Assembly: GCF_026013645.1 (NCBI RefSeq)
Contig: NZ_CP110224.1
Location: forward strand, 682,001-746,000
From: Virgibacillus natechei
Lineage (GTDB): Bacteria > Bacillota > Bacilli > Bacillales > Amphibacillaceae
Direction: 5' to 3'
Length of the DNA: 64,000 nucleotides
Below are positions 1-8,378 of this stretch, one piece after another (position 1 is the first letter of the stretch; the number at the start of each line of letters is the position of its first letter). A program made the translations under genes and the position numbers. Under the pieces are notes generated by a model. It had not been told where the DNA came from and searched no databases. It saw nothing but the letters and a program-made list of their open reading frames with translations.

Positions 1-394
1 GATTGAATTGTCCAACACTATCTTCATACGTATAATAGGCATAAGCTAGGTTCGATTCGGTAAAGTTGGGAGCAAGAACAAACCCAAGCAAACCTGCCTC
101 TGCAGCTGTTGCAAGATCTCTCTCGAGTTCCACACTTTGTCGTTCCACTTGTCCATTTTCAATTTTCGCAATGTTTCCTGGCCTTTCTGTCAAATAGAAC
201 GTATTCTCATGTGTTTCGATAGACCAGGGAACATCAAGATATCCTGTAATCACTTCTAGTGCTTCAACAGGTAAAGATAACTGTTTTTGTTGTGTATCTT
301 CCAGCTCATTGGAAGAATTTTGTTGCTCATTTTCAGAACACCCGACAAGGAAAAGAAAAACTAATAGAAGGGGGCCCATTACAATTTTTTTCAC
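1..394 (-). CDS. PQQ-dependent sugar dehydrogenase-like lipoprotein (5' part only)
   Basis: Only the first ~131 codons are present; the gene runs off the left edge. I start it at the GTG at 394 because AGGAG lies 8 bases upstream; an ATG six bases earlier is too close to that site. The N-terminus is a lipoprotein signal: MKK, a hydrophobic run, then LVGC with the lipidation Cys at residue 19, followed by an acidic, Gln/Asn-rich linker. The next segment (PWSIETHENTFYLTERPG, later GLLGFVLAPNF) is typical of the first blades of the soluble glucose/sorbosone dehydrogenase beta-propeller. Family members oxidise aldoses at C1 with PQQ outside the cytoplasmic membrane. The substrate and whether the organism makes PQQ cannot be judged here. 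Confidence 0.75.
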   Translation of the reverse strand, partial: MKKIVMGPLLLVFLFLVGCSENEQQNSSNELEDTQQKQLSLPVEALEVITGYLDVPWSIETHENTFYLTERPGNIAKIENGQVERQSVELERDLATAAEAGLLGFVLAPNFTESNLAYAYYTYEDSVGQFN

Positions 395-469
395 AAACAT
401 CACTCCTAATATTTATTCTCACATTTAAATAGGGCTCGTTCTTTCCCACCAATAAAAGCGATAATGGAA

Positions 470-502
470 AGGATGCCCAAAAGTAGAATTTTGGGACATC
501 CT
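470..502 (-). terminator. Rho-independent terminator of the RibD-like gene
   Basis: AGGATGCCCAAAA pairs with TTTTGGGACATCCT across a 6-base loop. Read on the minus strand it is followed by a short T run, and it lies just downstream of the RibD-domain gene. Confidence 0.7.
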
Positions 503-584
503 CGATACTGGCATTGGAATTCTATTAATCAACTCAGGTACTAACATCAGAAGCTAATACTCGTTCATTTTCTCCATTGTTGTT

Positions 585-1307
585 TTACTCGCTTTTTACA
601 GAATAGCGAATCCATAATGTGCCGTGTTCCAATTCTTTAACGGATTCAAGTTGAAAAGCTTTTTCTTCGATGCTGGAATATGGTTCTTTTGCAACGAAGA
701 ATCGGTTACCGTCTGGATCGCCATTTGCGATAGGGGCCAAGATGACGCTGACTTCATCAACCAGTCCGTTTTGAACCATAGACCAGTTGATCGTTCCGCC
801 TCCTCCAACCATCATTCGCTCGATATGAAAGAGGTTATAGAACTTGTCTAGCATCACTTCATAATCAATTTGGTCAATGCCTGCAATGATATAGGATATC
901 TTTTTCTTTCTGAGAAAATCTTTATAGGAATTTGACGCTTGCTCCGTTAAGACTACTACAATGTGGGAAGAGACATTGCCATAGCCAAAGGTATTCTCTT
1001 CAAAGGCTAATTCTCCTCGTGGGTCTATGGATAAATAATACATGGGAGCGTCGGGGTCCGCCACATAATCCCCTTCAGGAACAGGGTTAGCGTTTTCATC
1101 TAACTCAGGTTCCTTGTAATGGGTAATGTTGTCTTCTGCAGATGTTTTACCGTTCAGATATCCTTGTATTTCAAACTGTTGTTTTTCAGGGTCCAGTGAA
1201 AGTTCTTGATATTGTCTACTCGCTTCTTCAAATTCTCGTAAATTCATAATATCCAGATTCCCATCGATGGACGTATGTGTGTGTATAATAATATAAGGTT
1301 TGTTCAT
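585..1307 (-). CDS. RibD C-terminal (DHFR-fold) reductase family protein
   Basis: The 240-residue protein opens with KPYIIIHTHTSIDGN, the first strand and loop of the RibD_C/dihydrofolate-reductase fold. It carries the later fold motif MMVGGGGTINWSMVQNGLVDEVSVILAPIA in pieces around residues 165-195, where the Gly-rich turn binds NADPH in this fold. It is therefore likely a soluble cytoplasmic NAD(P)H-dependent reductase; stand-alone members are mostly uncharacterised and are not proven riboflavin enzymes. GGAGG lies 7 bases before the ATG. It follows the alcohol dehydrogenase by 67 bases on the same strand with no clear terminator between, so it may be cotranscribed with it and share aldehyde-stress control. 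Confidence 0.8.
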   Translation of the reverse strand: MNKPYIIIHTHTSIDGNLDIMNLREFEEASRQYQELSLDPEKQQFEIQGYLNGKTSAEDNITHYKEPELDENANPVPEGDYVADPDAPMYYLSIDPRGELAFEENTFGYGNVSSHIVVVLTEQASNSYKDFLRKKKISYIIAGIDQIDYEVMLDKFYNLFHIERMMVGGGGTINWSMVQNGLVDEVSVILAPIANGDPDGNRFFVAKEPYSSIEEKAFQLESVKELEHGTLWIRYSVKSE

Positions 1308-1374
1308 CCTTAATCCTCCAAATTTTTTATTAAGTGCAGCAATCGTATCGTTTAGATTATCGCTTTACGCGAGT

Positions 1375-2415
1375 TCACATTGTGCTTATGTCGATCACAA
1401 AACGATATTTTACATCCGAAGCTAAAACTCGTTCATATGCTTGGTCAATTTGATCGGCCGAAATCACTTCAATTTTAGGTGCAATGTCATGTTTTGCGCA
1501 GAAATCCAGCATCTCCTGCGTCTCACGGATGCCACCAATCATGGAAGCTGCGAATGAGCGTCGTTGACCGATGAGGGAGAACACACTTAATGATAAGGCT
1601 TCAGCGGGTGCACCAACATTGATTATTGTTCCATCCAGCGTTAACAGGGAAAGATAAGCGTCCATGTCGATGTTTGCACTTACCGTGTTAATAATTAAGT
1701 CAAAAGATCCAGCAAGTTTTTCAAATGTTTCTGGATTACTAGTGGCATGATAGTCTTTTGCACCGAACGAAAAGCCATCTTCCTTTTTATTCAGTGTTTG
1801 TGATAGAACGGTAACTTCTGCCCCCATGGCGTGTGCAATCTTAACAGCCATATGTCCAAGGCCGCCCATGCCAACAACTGCTATTTTCTTGTCTGGGCCA
1901 GCTTCCCAATGATTAAGCGGCGAATAGGTTGTAATACCTGCGCAAAGCAATGGTGCTGCAGCGTCAAGTTCAATGTTATCAGGTATTCTCAGTACAAAGT
2001 CCTCCGTTACAACAATATGAGTAGAATAGCCACCTTGTGTATATTCACCGTACTTGTCAACCGCTGCGTAGGTGTCAACTTTTCCATTGAGGCAGTATTG
2101 TTCTTCTCCTTTGCGGCAGTTCTCACATTCGCCACAGGAATCAACCATACAGCCAACCCCTGCTCTGTCACCGACTTTATACTTTGTCACCTCAGGGCCA
2201 ACATCTGTAACTATACCCGCAATCTCGTGTCCGGGAACGAGTGGGTAGTTCACAGGCCCCCATTCACCATGGGCAGTATGGATGTCTGAATGACAAATGC
2301 CTGCATATTTAATTTCTATTAGAACATCACGTGTATCAAGGTCACGTCTTTCAATTTCAGCAGCCCGAAACGATTTGTCTGGACCGTCTACTGCTCGTGC
2401 TTTAGCTGTTATCAT
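1375..2415 (-). CDS. adhA: Zinc-dependent NAD(P) alcohol dehydrogenase, AdhA-like
   Basis: The 346-residue protein is a medium-chain dehydrogenase of the cinnamyl-alcohol/YahK-AdhA type. Visible are the catalytic zinc site ([15 protein letters not shown] and GHEIAG), the four-Cys structural zinc loop ([20 protein letters not shown], about residues 94-113) and the cofactor fold [13 protein letters not shown]. Length matches B. subtilis AdhA (349). GGAGG sits 7 bases before the ATG. The gene is divergent from a MerR-family regulator, with a MerR-style promoter between them. In B. subtilis this pair responds to formaldehyde and methylglyoxal, so an aldehyde-detoxifying role is the likely one. 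The exact substrate is inferred. Confidence 0.85.
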   Translation of the reverse strand: MITAKARAVDGPDKSFRAAEIERRDLDTRDVLIEIKYAGICHSDIHTAHGEWGPVNYPLVPGHEIAGIVTDVGPEVTKYKVGDRAGVGCMVDSCGECENCRKGEEQYCLNGKVDTYAAVDKYGEYTQGGYSTHIVVTEDFVLRIPDNIELDAAAPLLCAGITTYSPLNHWEAGPDKKIAVVGMGGLGHMAVKIAHAMGAEVTVLSQTLNKKEDGFSFGAKDYHATSNPETFEKLAGSFDLIINTVSANIDMDAYLSLLTLDGTIINVGAPAEALSLSVFSLIGQRRSFAASMIGGIRETQEMLDFCAKHDIAPKIEVISADQIDQAYERVLASDVKYRFVIDISTM

Positions 2416-2516
2416 AAATAAGACCTCCGATAATGTATATTTGCCAAGCTAAGGTGCTTGCCCCCGATATCAATGAATGGCTTTGGTTCACTTTTCCCTT
2501 CATTTCTATCTTGCAA

Positions 2517-2550
2517 ATTATCTTATCCCCTATAGTTAACTCGAGGTCAA
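2517..2550 (-). promoter_or_regulatory. MerR-type promoter and operator of adhA
   Basis: On the minus strand TTGACC (2545-2550) and TAAGAT (2520-2525) are separated by 19 bp, the over-long spacer typical of promoters activated by DNA twisting by MerR proteins. An 18-bp imperfect dyad (2529-2546, arms CCTATAGT and ACTCGAGG) fills the spacer. Confidence 0.7.
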
Positions 2551-2575
2551 GTAGTTGATTTATATTTTTTTGACT

Positions 2576-2632
2576 TTGACATTTTACAAATGTCGTGATA
2601 GAATTTTTGAAAATCCTAGAGTTGACTCTAGG
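2576..2632 (+). promoter_or_regulatory. Promoter of the MerR regulator with a downstream operator
   Basis: TTGACA (2576-2581), a 17-bp spacer and TAGAAT (2599-2604) form a good sigma-A promoter. Ten bases after the -10 lies a perfect dyad (2615-2632, CCTAGAGT-TG-ACTCTAGG) that resembles the dyad inside the adhA promoter. Its position suggests autorepression. Confidence 0.65.
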
Positions 2633-2662
2633 TATACATATATTAAAAGGGGAGAAATGGGA

Positions 2663-3076
2663 ATGACATATTCGATCGGCGATGTTGCAAAGAAATTAAA
2701 TCTCACTGTATATACGTTGCGTTATTACGACAAGGAGGGGCTTATGCCTTTTGTAGAACGCACACCAAGTGGAAACAGAGTATTTAAAGAATCTGATGTC
2801 GAATTGTTAAATGTCATTGAATGTTTGAAATCCAGCGGCATGCCGATTAAGGATATCAAGAACTTTATTGAATGGTTGTCGGAGGGAGATTCGACCTTAC
2901 AGCAAAGGTATGACATGTTCATGGAGCGAAAAACTGCTGTAGAAACACAAATGGAGGAACTACAAAAGACAATGGATCTCATCAAACATAAATGCAGCTA
3001 TTACAAGACTGCACTGGATGCAGGAACGGAAGATATTCATAAAAATGATAAAATAGGGACTGCTGTTTTTGATTAA
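2663..3076 (+). CDS. adhR: MerR-family transcriptional regulator, AdhR-like
   Basis: The 137-residue protein has the MerR winged helix at its N-terminus (YSIGDVAKKLNLTVYTLRYYDKEG, residues 3-26) and a dimerising coiled coil towards the C-terminus. I start at 2663 because the GGGGAG at 2649-2654 is 8 bases upstream; the ATG at 2657 is too close and the more distal in-frame codons lie inside the promoter. The divergent alcohol dehydrogenase and the MerR-style spacer between them make it the likely aldehyde-responsive activator of that gene. B. subtilis AdhR senses via a conserved Cys; here a single Cys lies in the linker helix (NVIECLKSS), which fits. Confidence 0.85.
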   Translation: MTYSIGDVAKKLNLTVYTLRYYDKEGLMPFVERTPSGNRVFKESDVELLNVIECLKSSGMPIKDIKNFIEWLSEGDSTLQQRYDMFMERKTAVETQMEELQKTMDLIKHKCSYYKTALDAGTEDIHKNDKIGTAVFD

Positions 3077-3089
3077 CATCCCATAAATG

Positions 3090-3134
3090 GATGACCCAGG
3101 AGTTCATGGTTTCTCTCCTGAACGGTCATCTTTT
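3090..3134 (+). terminator. Terminator after the MerR regulator
   Basis: GATGACC..AGGAG pairs with CTCCT..GGTCATC with a small internal bulge and is followed by TTTT. Confidence 0.6.
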
Positions 3135-3161
3135 GCTCGCCGGCTTTTAGCAAGTGGCTAA

Positions 3162-3239
3162 GACATCAAATTTGTTGCTGAATCTACTGGTTTGACTAAG
3201 GAAAGAGTTATGGAACTTAAACATGAGATGAAGTATTAA
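3162..3239 (+). pseudogene. Remnant of an Rpn-type PD-(D/E)XK nuclease/transposase C-terminus
   Basis: After an in-frame TAA at 3159 the frame reads DIKFVAESTGLTKERVME and a short Lys-rich tail before a stop. That pattern (I-x-FV-x-x-x-TGLT-x-E-x-V/I-x-x-L) is the usual C-terminal tail of Rpn-family recombination-promoting nucleases. Nothing else of such a gene survives upstream, so this is a fossil of a mobile-type gene. The match is short. Confidence 0.4.
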
Positions 3240-3572
3240 AGGATCTTCAGGCAACAGCATAAAACCACCTCTGTTCACAAACTATATGTAGAGGTGAGAA
3301 AAATAAAATAGCAACCAAAAAACATTTGACACGACAACAGGGACAAATACTGGGGTAAGTATAGGCTAAGCAATACGGCTAAATAATTCACGAGTCAACA
3401 GGTAACGTTATCACGGGTGACGGACGAATTAGCAGAATACGTAATAGTGATATTTTTTTGAAAAAAGTATCAAGTATTTTCCGCCGCTGCTGATATGTTT
3501 TTAACAGAGATTCAGGCGAAATTTTCAAGTCATTTGTAAGGTGAGAGAATTTCATAATTACCCTTTAATTGT
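3240..3572. other. Non-coding, possibly degraded stretch
   Basis: About 330 bases with stops in all frames. A short reading such as VTDELAEYV near 3420 is broken by stops. No RNA or recognisable gene was seen; it may be further decay of the neighbouring remnant. Confidence 0.4.
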
Positions 3573-3633
3573 TTGACGAACAGGCTGAGAAATGCTATTC
3601 TTTAATTAATAATTTGTTTATCCAACAAACTAA
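3573..3633 (+). promoter_or_regulatory. Promoter and XylR/ROK-like operator of the lar-gnt operon
   Basis: TTGACG (3573-3578), 17 bp and TATTCT (3596-3601) form the promoter. An inverted repeat (3609-3633) follows with half-sites ATAATTTGTT and AACAAACTAA around 5 bp. It resembles the known xyl operator of XylR, a ROK-family repressor, and sits where a repressor would block transcription. The same site recurs before the GH3, membrane-protein and TRAP genes. Confidence 0.7.
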
Positions 3634-3809
3634 TCAGAGGGTCAACTGGCATATAAACAAGTTTCTATTTATCCACCATTGAAAGGGATTACATGACGTT
3701 GGCTCGTTTTTCCATTATCATGGTGTTAAGAAGGCTATATAAGGGGAATATAAAAATAGAAAGATATAACCAGAAAAAATACATATAAAAAAAGGAGTGT
3801 TCATAATCG

Positions 3810-5078
3810 ATGGGTATTCTTCAAGAGCTCTTGCAAGACATTCCTGTTCCTAAAATGGCAAAGGTGAGTCAGGAATTTGAACCTGATAAGATAGATGACC
3901 TCGGCAGTGCGCTGCAATCTGAACTGGAAAAGGAACATATTAAAGAAACCGTTAAGCCGGGAATGGAAATTGCGGTGGCGGTTGGAAGCAGAGGCTTAGA
4001 TCGTCTAGTTGAAATGACTGCTGTGACGGTTAAGTTTCTGCAGGATTTAGGTGCAAAACCGTTTATCGTGCCGTGTATGGGGAGCCATGGTGGAGCTACC
4101 GGTGATGGACAAAAAGCGGTGCTGGAACATTTGGGCGTAACCGAGGAAAGTGTAAACGCAGAGATCCGCTCTTCCATGGAAGTAATCAAAGTCGGGGAAT
4201 TGTCGAATGGACTCCCTGTCTATATTGACGAAATTGCTTCGAAAGCAGATGGAATTGTCGTTATCAACCGAGTGAAGCCGCATACAGCTTTCCGTGGGCC
4301 GGTTGAAAGCGGAATTATGAAGATGATCAGTATTGGACTTGGCAAACAAAAAGGTGCCGAAGCATGCCATCAGCTTGGCTTTAAACATATGGCGGAATAC
4401 GTTCCAGCAATGGCCAAAATGACGATGGAAAAAATGCCAATCATCTTTGCGGTAGCGTCTGTTGAGAATCCGTTTGATAAAGTGGCAAAAATAGAAGTAC
4501 TGGCTCCTGAAGAAATCGAGGAAAGAGAAACAGAACTACAGAAGCTTTCCAAACAGCTATTACCGAAACTTCATTTTGATAAAATAGATGTCCTTGTCAT
4601 TGATGAAATTGGCAAAAACATCAGCGGTGACGGCATGGATCCGAATATAACAGGACGCTATCCAACGCCTTATGCATATGGTGGACCAGATGTAACGAAA
4701 ATGGTTGTGCTTGACCTAACGGAAGAAACAGAAGGAAATGCAAATGGTGTCGGAACAGCAGACTTCACCACGCAGCGTCTTGTGGACAAGATGGACCGGG
4801 AAGCGACGTATGCCAATGGGTTAACTTCAACGGTTGTAACACCGACACATATAGCCACAACGCTTCCAAACGATCAACAAACGATCCAGGCAGCCATTAA
4901 AACAAGTAATATTCTAGATTTTAATGATGTAAAAATGGTCCGGATTAAAAACACATTGGAACTAAGTGAAATTGAGGTATCAGAGGGACTGCTTGATCAT
5001 ATGAAGGATCATGAAAGCATTGACCAAATTTCAGACCTGTATGATCTAGATTTTGATAATGAAGGAAATTTAGCGTAA
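3810..5078 (+). CDS. LarA-family nickel-dependent 2-hydroxyacid racemase/epimerase (possibly D-gluconate 2-epimerase)
   Basis: The 422-residue protein is a LarA homologue (DUF2088 fold). Motifs seen are GSHGGATGDGQ, VKPHTAFRGPVESGIMKMIS and GLGKQKGAEACHQLG. The residues H93, H158, K171 and H187 line up with L. plantarum LarA His108, His174, the cofactor-linked Lys184 and the nickel ligand His200: spacings are 65/13/16 here against 66/10/16 there (LarA numbers from memory). It should therefore carry the nickel-pincer nucleotide and invert the alcohol carbon of a 2-hydroxyacid. The superfamily is known to include D-gluconate 2-epimerase as well as lactate and malate racemases. The following SDR, gluconokinase, larB and larC point to a sugar acid rather than lactate. 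AAAGGAG precedes the ATG by 11 bases. Confidence 0.8.
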   Translation: MGILQELLQDIPVPKMAKVSQEFEPDKIDDLGSALQSELEKEHIKETVKPGMEIAVAVGSRGLDRLVEMTAVTVKFLQDLGAKPFIVPCMGSHGGATGDGQKAVLEHLGVTEESVNAEIRSSMEVIKVGELSNGLPVYIDEIASKADGIVVINRVKPHTAFRGPVESGIMKMISIGLGKQKGAEACHQLGFKHMAEYVPAMAKMTMEKMPIIFAVASVENPFDKVAKIEVLAPEEIEERETELQKLSKQLLPKLHFDKIDVLVIDEIGKNISGDGMDPNITGRYPTPYAYGGPDVTKMVVLDLTEETEGNANGVGTADFTTQRLVDKMDREATYANGLTSTVVTPTHIATTLPNDQQTIQAAIKTSNILDFNDVKMVRIKNTLELSEIEVSEGLLDHMKDHESIDQISDLYDLDFDNEGNLA

Positions 5079-5102
5079 AAAAGTTTTAGGGGGAATTATA
5101 AA

Positions 5103-5873
5103 ATGAGTAACTTATTCGATTTAACAGGAAAAACAGCAGTAGCAGTCGGTGGAAATAGTGTATTAGGTGGTTCCATCGCAAAAGGTTTGGCAGCACAGGG
5201 TGCACAAGTAGCTATTATCGGCCGTAATATGGATAAAGCGGAAGAAGTAACAAAGGAAATTGAAGCTGCTGGCGGTGTCGCAAAATCATTCCAAGCGGAT
5301 GTCAGCGATCTTGAATCCATTGAAAAAGCAGCAAAAGATATTGAAGCATGGTCAGGCGGCTGGGACATTGTTCTAAATGCACCAGGTAAAAACAGCTCTA
5401 CCCCGTTCATGGAATTAGATACAGATGAATGGGATGACATTATGGATGTAAACTTAAGAGGCCTTGTATTTACAACGCAAATTTTCGCGAAAAAAATGAT
5501 TGAACAAGAACGAAAAGGCAGCATCATTAATATTTCATCTGTTTCATCAGGTCCGCCATTATCAAAAGTATTTACGTATTCTGCATCAAAAGCTGGCGTA
5601 AATAATGTGACACAATTCCTGGCAAACGAATTTGCTCCAAATGGAATTCGTGTAAATGCTATTATTCCAGGATTCTTCCCTGCAGAGCAAAATCGTAAAA
5701 TCCTAAGTGAAGACCGGATTGCGTCCATCATGGGCCATACACCACTCAATCGTTTTGGTGAACCGGAAGAACTACAAGGAGCAGCTGTATACCTTGCTTC
5801 TGATAAAGCATCAGGTTTTGTAACAGGAACGCTGCTACGTGTAGATGGTGGATTTGGAAGTATGACAATATAG
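5103..5873 (+). CDS. SDR oxidoreductase, D-mannonate/fructuronate reductase-like
   Basis: The 256-residue classical short-chain dehydrogenase has a Rossmann glycine motif (GGNSVLGGSIA, residues ~16-26), the catalytic Ser of ISSVSSG and the YSASK catalytic Tyr/Lys. The segment PGFFPAEQNRKIL resembles the substrate loop of the YjmF/UxuB-type mannonate oxidoreductases of Bacillus, which reduce D-fructuronate to D-mannonate. Gluconate 5-dehydrogenase is the main alternative in the same branch. It starts 24 bases after the LarA homologue with GGGGG 9 bases before ATG, so the two are translated from one mRNA. A product that is itself a 2-hydroxyacid would be a fitting LarA substrate. Substrate assignment is inference. 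Confidence 0.75.
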   Translation: MSNLFDLTGKTAVAVGGNSVLGGSIAKGLAAQGAQVAIIGRNMDKAEEVTKEIEAAGGVAKSFQADVSDLESIEKAAKDIEAWSGGWDIVLNAPGKNSSTPFMELDTDEWDDIMDVNLRGLVFTTQIFAKKMIEQERKGSIINISSVSSGPPLSKVFTYSASKAGVNNVTQFLANEFAPNGIRVNAIIPGFFPAEQNRKILSEDRIASIMGHTPLNRFGEPEELQGAAVYLASDKASGFVTGTLLRVDGGFGSMTI

Positions 5874-5880
5874 AAAAATG

Positions 5881-5911
5881 AAAGGCTTTGGGGCAAACTC
5901 CAAAGCCTTTT
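5881..5911 (+). terminator. Hairpin (terminator or attenuator) inside the operon
   Basis: AAAGGCTTTGG pairs perfectly with CCAAAGCCTTT and ends in a run of four T. It lies between the SDR and the kinase, so read-through would set lower expression of the downstream genes. Confidence 0.6.
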
Positions 5912-5939
5912 CTAAGTATAAAATCTGATTCCTGATTTG

Positions 5940-5985
5940 GGTAGAAGATTTAGATAGCGAATCGGCTATTTCGCCGATTTCTACC
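5940..5985 (+). repeat. Second intergenic hairpin before the kinase
   Basis: Outer arms GGTAGAA/TTCTACC and inner arms AATCGGC/GCCGATT can form one extended stem with a bulge. No T run follows, so an mRNA-processing or stability element is more likely than a terminator. Confidence 0.45.
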
Positions 5986-6069
5986 AATCCAACTCCTGAC
6001 TTCTAACCTCTGGAAAGACGAGGCGGCAGCCAGTTTTTTAACAGAAATTTATGTGTAAAGGAAGCGATA

Positions 6070-7548
6070 ATGATGGGAAGAAAATTAGTCGCCGGACTTG
6101 ATCTCGGGACAACAAGTGTAAAAGCGGTTCTATTTGACCTTCGTGGAAAATTAATTGCTGAATCAGAAAAAATGAACACCACCTATTATCCGCATGCAGA
6201 ATGGGTGGAGCAGGATCCTCATGAAATCGAGCGATCTTCGGTACGTGCAATGAAAGAAGTGATGGAGAAAGCAGATGCAGAAGATGATGAATTGTTAACG
6301 GTTGGTATCTCCTGTGCGATGCATTCGATTATTTGTGTGGATGAGCGTTTTGAACCTTTATCAAACATGCTCATCTGGTCTGATGGTAGAAGCAGCGCTC
6401 AGGCTGAAGAACTCCTGCAGTCAAATGGAATGGATATTTACGAACGAACAGGCACACCCATTCATCCGATGTCTCCACTGCTTAAACTCCGGTGGATGAA
6501 GGAAACGAATGATGAAGCTTATCAGAAAGCAACGTACTTCATGTCGATGAAAGAATTTTTGCTGCAAAAATGGTTCGGAAAACGTGTTGTTGATTACGCG
6601 ATGGCATCCGCATCAGGGATGTTAAATGTAGAAGCATTGGATTGGGACGAGGAAGCGTTAGAGCTGGCGGGTGTAAAAAGGGAACAGTTATCGCAAATTG
6701 TTCCCCCTACAGAAGTGCTACCAGCTTTAAATCCTTCCATTGCAGAAGAGATTGGTATCGACCCACAAATTCCTTTTGTTATTGGTGCGGCTGATGGACA
6801 GCTGGCCAACCTAGGAAGTGGTGCAATTTCTCCTGGTGAAGTGGCTGTTTCGGTTGGCACAAGTGGTGCGATTAGACAATTTATTAAGGGAGCAGGTGTC
6901 AATGAAAAGCATGAGACGTTTACATACGCTTTCACGGACGATACATCGATAATAGGTGGCGCTACAAATAATGGTGGAATTGCTTTACAATGGTTAAAGG
7001 ATCTATTAGATTTCACTGGAAGTCACGATGAACTGACTGCTGAAGCGGAGGAAGTCGAGATTGGATCTGATGGGATCATTTTCCTTCCGTATGTAAATGG
7101 AGAAAGAGCGCCATTGTGGAACCAGCGTGCGAAGGGTAATTTTTACGGATTAAGTATTGGCCATAAAAAAGAGCACTTAGTACGAGCGGTTCTTGAAGGA
7201 ATAACGTTCAATATTTATCATATCGGAAAATCACTGGAAGAAATAGCTGGCAAACCTAAAAAAATTAGCGTCAATGGTGGACTGACCCAATCCCCACTAT
7301 GGGTGCAAATCATGGCAGATGTATTTGGACAAGAGATACATCTTTCAGATACGCATCATAATGCAGCATGGGGAGCGGCGTGGACAGCTTTGGTAGGAAT
7401 TGGAAATGTTCAATCCTTTGAAGCGATAAAAGAAAACATGCCAGTTGAAAAAGTAATTCAACCCAACATGAAGAATCATGAAATGTATACGGAAATCTAT
7501 GAGAAGTATGAGAAGATCTCGAAGGAGTTAGCAGTTTACTTTACATGA
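6070..7548 (+). CDS. gntK: FGGY-family gluconokinase
   Basis: The 492-residue protein is an FGGY carbohydrate kinase. The N-terminal phosphate motif DLGTTSVKA (residues ~10-18), GAADGQLANLGSGA and SVGTSGAIR in the middle and NGGLTQSPLW near residue 400 are all present. The segment GTPIHPMSPLLKLRWM is characteristic of Bacillus gluconate kinases, which convert D-gluconate to 6-phosphogluconate; xylulokinases differ here. Length fits GntK (about 510). AAAGGAAG precedes the ATG at 6070 (a second ATG follows at once). In this operon it is the only kinase, so the route should end in gluconate. There is no gnt permease or gntZ beside it, unlike the classical gnt operon. Confidence 0.8.
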   Translation: MMGRKLVAGLDLGTTSVKAVLFDLRGKLIAESEKMNTTYYPHAEWVEQDPHEIERSSVRAMKEVMEKADAEDDELLTVGISCAMHSIICVDERFEPLSNMLIWSDGRSSAQAEELLQSNGMDIYERTGTPIHPMSPLLKLRWMKETNDEAYQKATYFMSMKEFLLQKWFGKRVVDYAMASASGMLNVEALDWDEEALELAGVKREQLSQIVPPTEVLPALNPSIAEEIGIDPQIPFVIGAADGQLANLGSGAISPGEVAVSVGTSGAIRQFIKGAGVNEKHETFTYAFTDDTSIIGGATNNGGIALQWLKDLLDFTGSHDELTAEAEEVEIGSDGIIFLPYVNGERAPLWNQRAKGNFYGLSIGHKKEHLVRAVLEGITFNIYHIGKSLEEIAGKPKKISVNGGLTQSPLWVQIMADVFGQEIHLSDTHHNAAWGAAWTALVGIGNVQSFEAIKENMPVEKVIQPNMKNHEMYTEIYEKYEKISKELAVYFT

Positions 7549-7549
7549 T

Positions 7550-7585
7550 AAACTTCTATCAGCATTGATTTGCTGATGGAAGTTT
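7550..7585 (+). terminator. Strong hairpin between gntK and larB
   Basis: AAACTTCTATCAGCA pairs with TGCTGATGGAAGTTT (15-bp arms, one G-U) and starts right after the kinase stop codon. The following T run is short (TTTT within and after the arm). It may attenuate larB-larC expression. Confidence 0.5.
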
Positions 7586-7614
7586 TCACAAGCCAAAAGA
7601 GGTGTCCAATACGA

Positions 7615-8358
7615 ATGGAAGATATTTTAAAGCAAGTCCAAGATGGTACATTATCGGTGGAAAAGGCAAAGAAAAAACTAGCTGGATATGAGGATTTAGG
7701 CTTTGCTAAAGTGGACCATCAGCGAAAAAAACGCCAGGGTTTTCCGGAGATTATTTATGGGGAAGGAAAGTCACCTGAACAAATTACCGCAATCATTGAA
7801 GCGATTAAGTCACAAGATAATGATGTATTAGCGACAAGAATAGCAAAGGAAAAGGCTTCCGTAATTTGTGAACAACACCCCGAATTGATTTATTACGATG
7901 TCCCGGAAATTTTGTCTTGGAAACAAAAACCTGCACGCGTCAACGAATCCGATGGTTATATCGCGGTTGTCTGTGCTGGCACTTCTGATTTAAAAGTAGC
8001 AGAAGAGGTTGCTGTTACGGCAGAGTTGTTGGGTCGTAAGGTTAGACGTTTTTATGATGTTGGTGTTGCGGGAATTCATCGTTTACTGGATAATGCCGAA
8101 GAAATCCAAAATGCCACTGTTTCTGTTGTTATAGCTGGTATGGAAGGCGCACTTCCTAGCGTTGTTGGTGGCCTTGTTGCGCATCCCGTAATAGCTGTTC
8201 CTACAAGCGTTGGATACGGTGCGAATTTCCAAGGATTGTCCGCCTTGCTGGCAATGTTAAATTCCTGTGCATCGGGGATTAGTGTTGTAAACATAGATAA
8301 TGGCTTTGGCGGGGCTTATAATGCAGTGTTAATTGATCAGCTAGCAAATAAAGCATAG
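7615..8358 (+). CDS. larB: LarB, nickel-pincer cofactor carboxylase/hydrolase
   Basis: LarB carboxylates and hydrolyses nicotinate adenine dinucleotide to pyridinium-3,5-biscarboxylate mononucleotide, the first step of the LarA cofactor. The C-terminal two thirds is the PurE-like fold with YIAVVCAGTSDLKVAEEVAV, IAGMEGALPSVVGGLV and SVGYGANFQGLSALLAML motifs, and the N-terminal third is the LarB-specific part. I start at the ATG at 7615 (AGAGGTG 10 bases upstream), giving 247 residues, the usual length; the upstream ATG at 7570 lies in the hairpin. It lies in one operon with larA-like and larC, 20 bases before the latter. Confidence 0.88.
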   Translation: MEDILKQVQDGTLSVEKAKKKLAGYEDLGFAKVDHQRKKRQGFPEIIYGEGKSPEQITAIIEAIKSQDNDVLATRIAKEKASVICEQHPELIYYDVPEILSWKQKPARVNESDGYIAVVCAGTSDLKVAEEVAVTAELLGRKVRRFYDVGVAGIHRLLDNAEEIQNATVSVVIAGMEGALPSVVGGLVAHPVIAVPTSVGYGANFQGLSALLAMLNSCASGISVVNIDNGFGGAYNAVLIDQLANKA

Positions 8359-8378
8359 ACATGAGAGGAGTTTTTGAC

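Noticed and set aside
3810..5078. Calling the LarA homologue lactate racemase outright
   Set aside because: The cofactor residues fit the whole LarA superfamily; the gluconokinase and SDR neighbours argue for a sugar acid instead, so only the family is called.
5096..5896. Long open frame antisense to the SDR gene (also similar ones at 18171-18782 and 35057-35698)
   Set aside because: They mirror strong genes on the other strand, have no ribosome sites, and their translations are Ser/Ile/Ala-rich shadows without family motifs.
7570..7614. N-terminal extension of LarB
   Set aside because: The upstream ATG lies in the hairpin after gntK, without a ribosome site, and gives a protein longer than known LarB.
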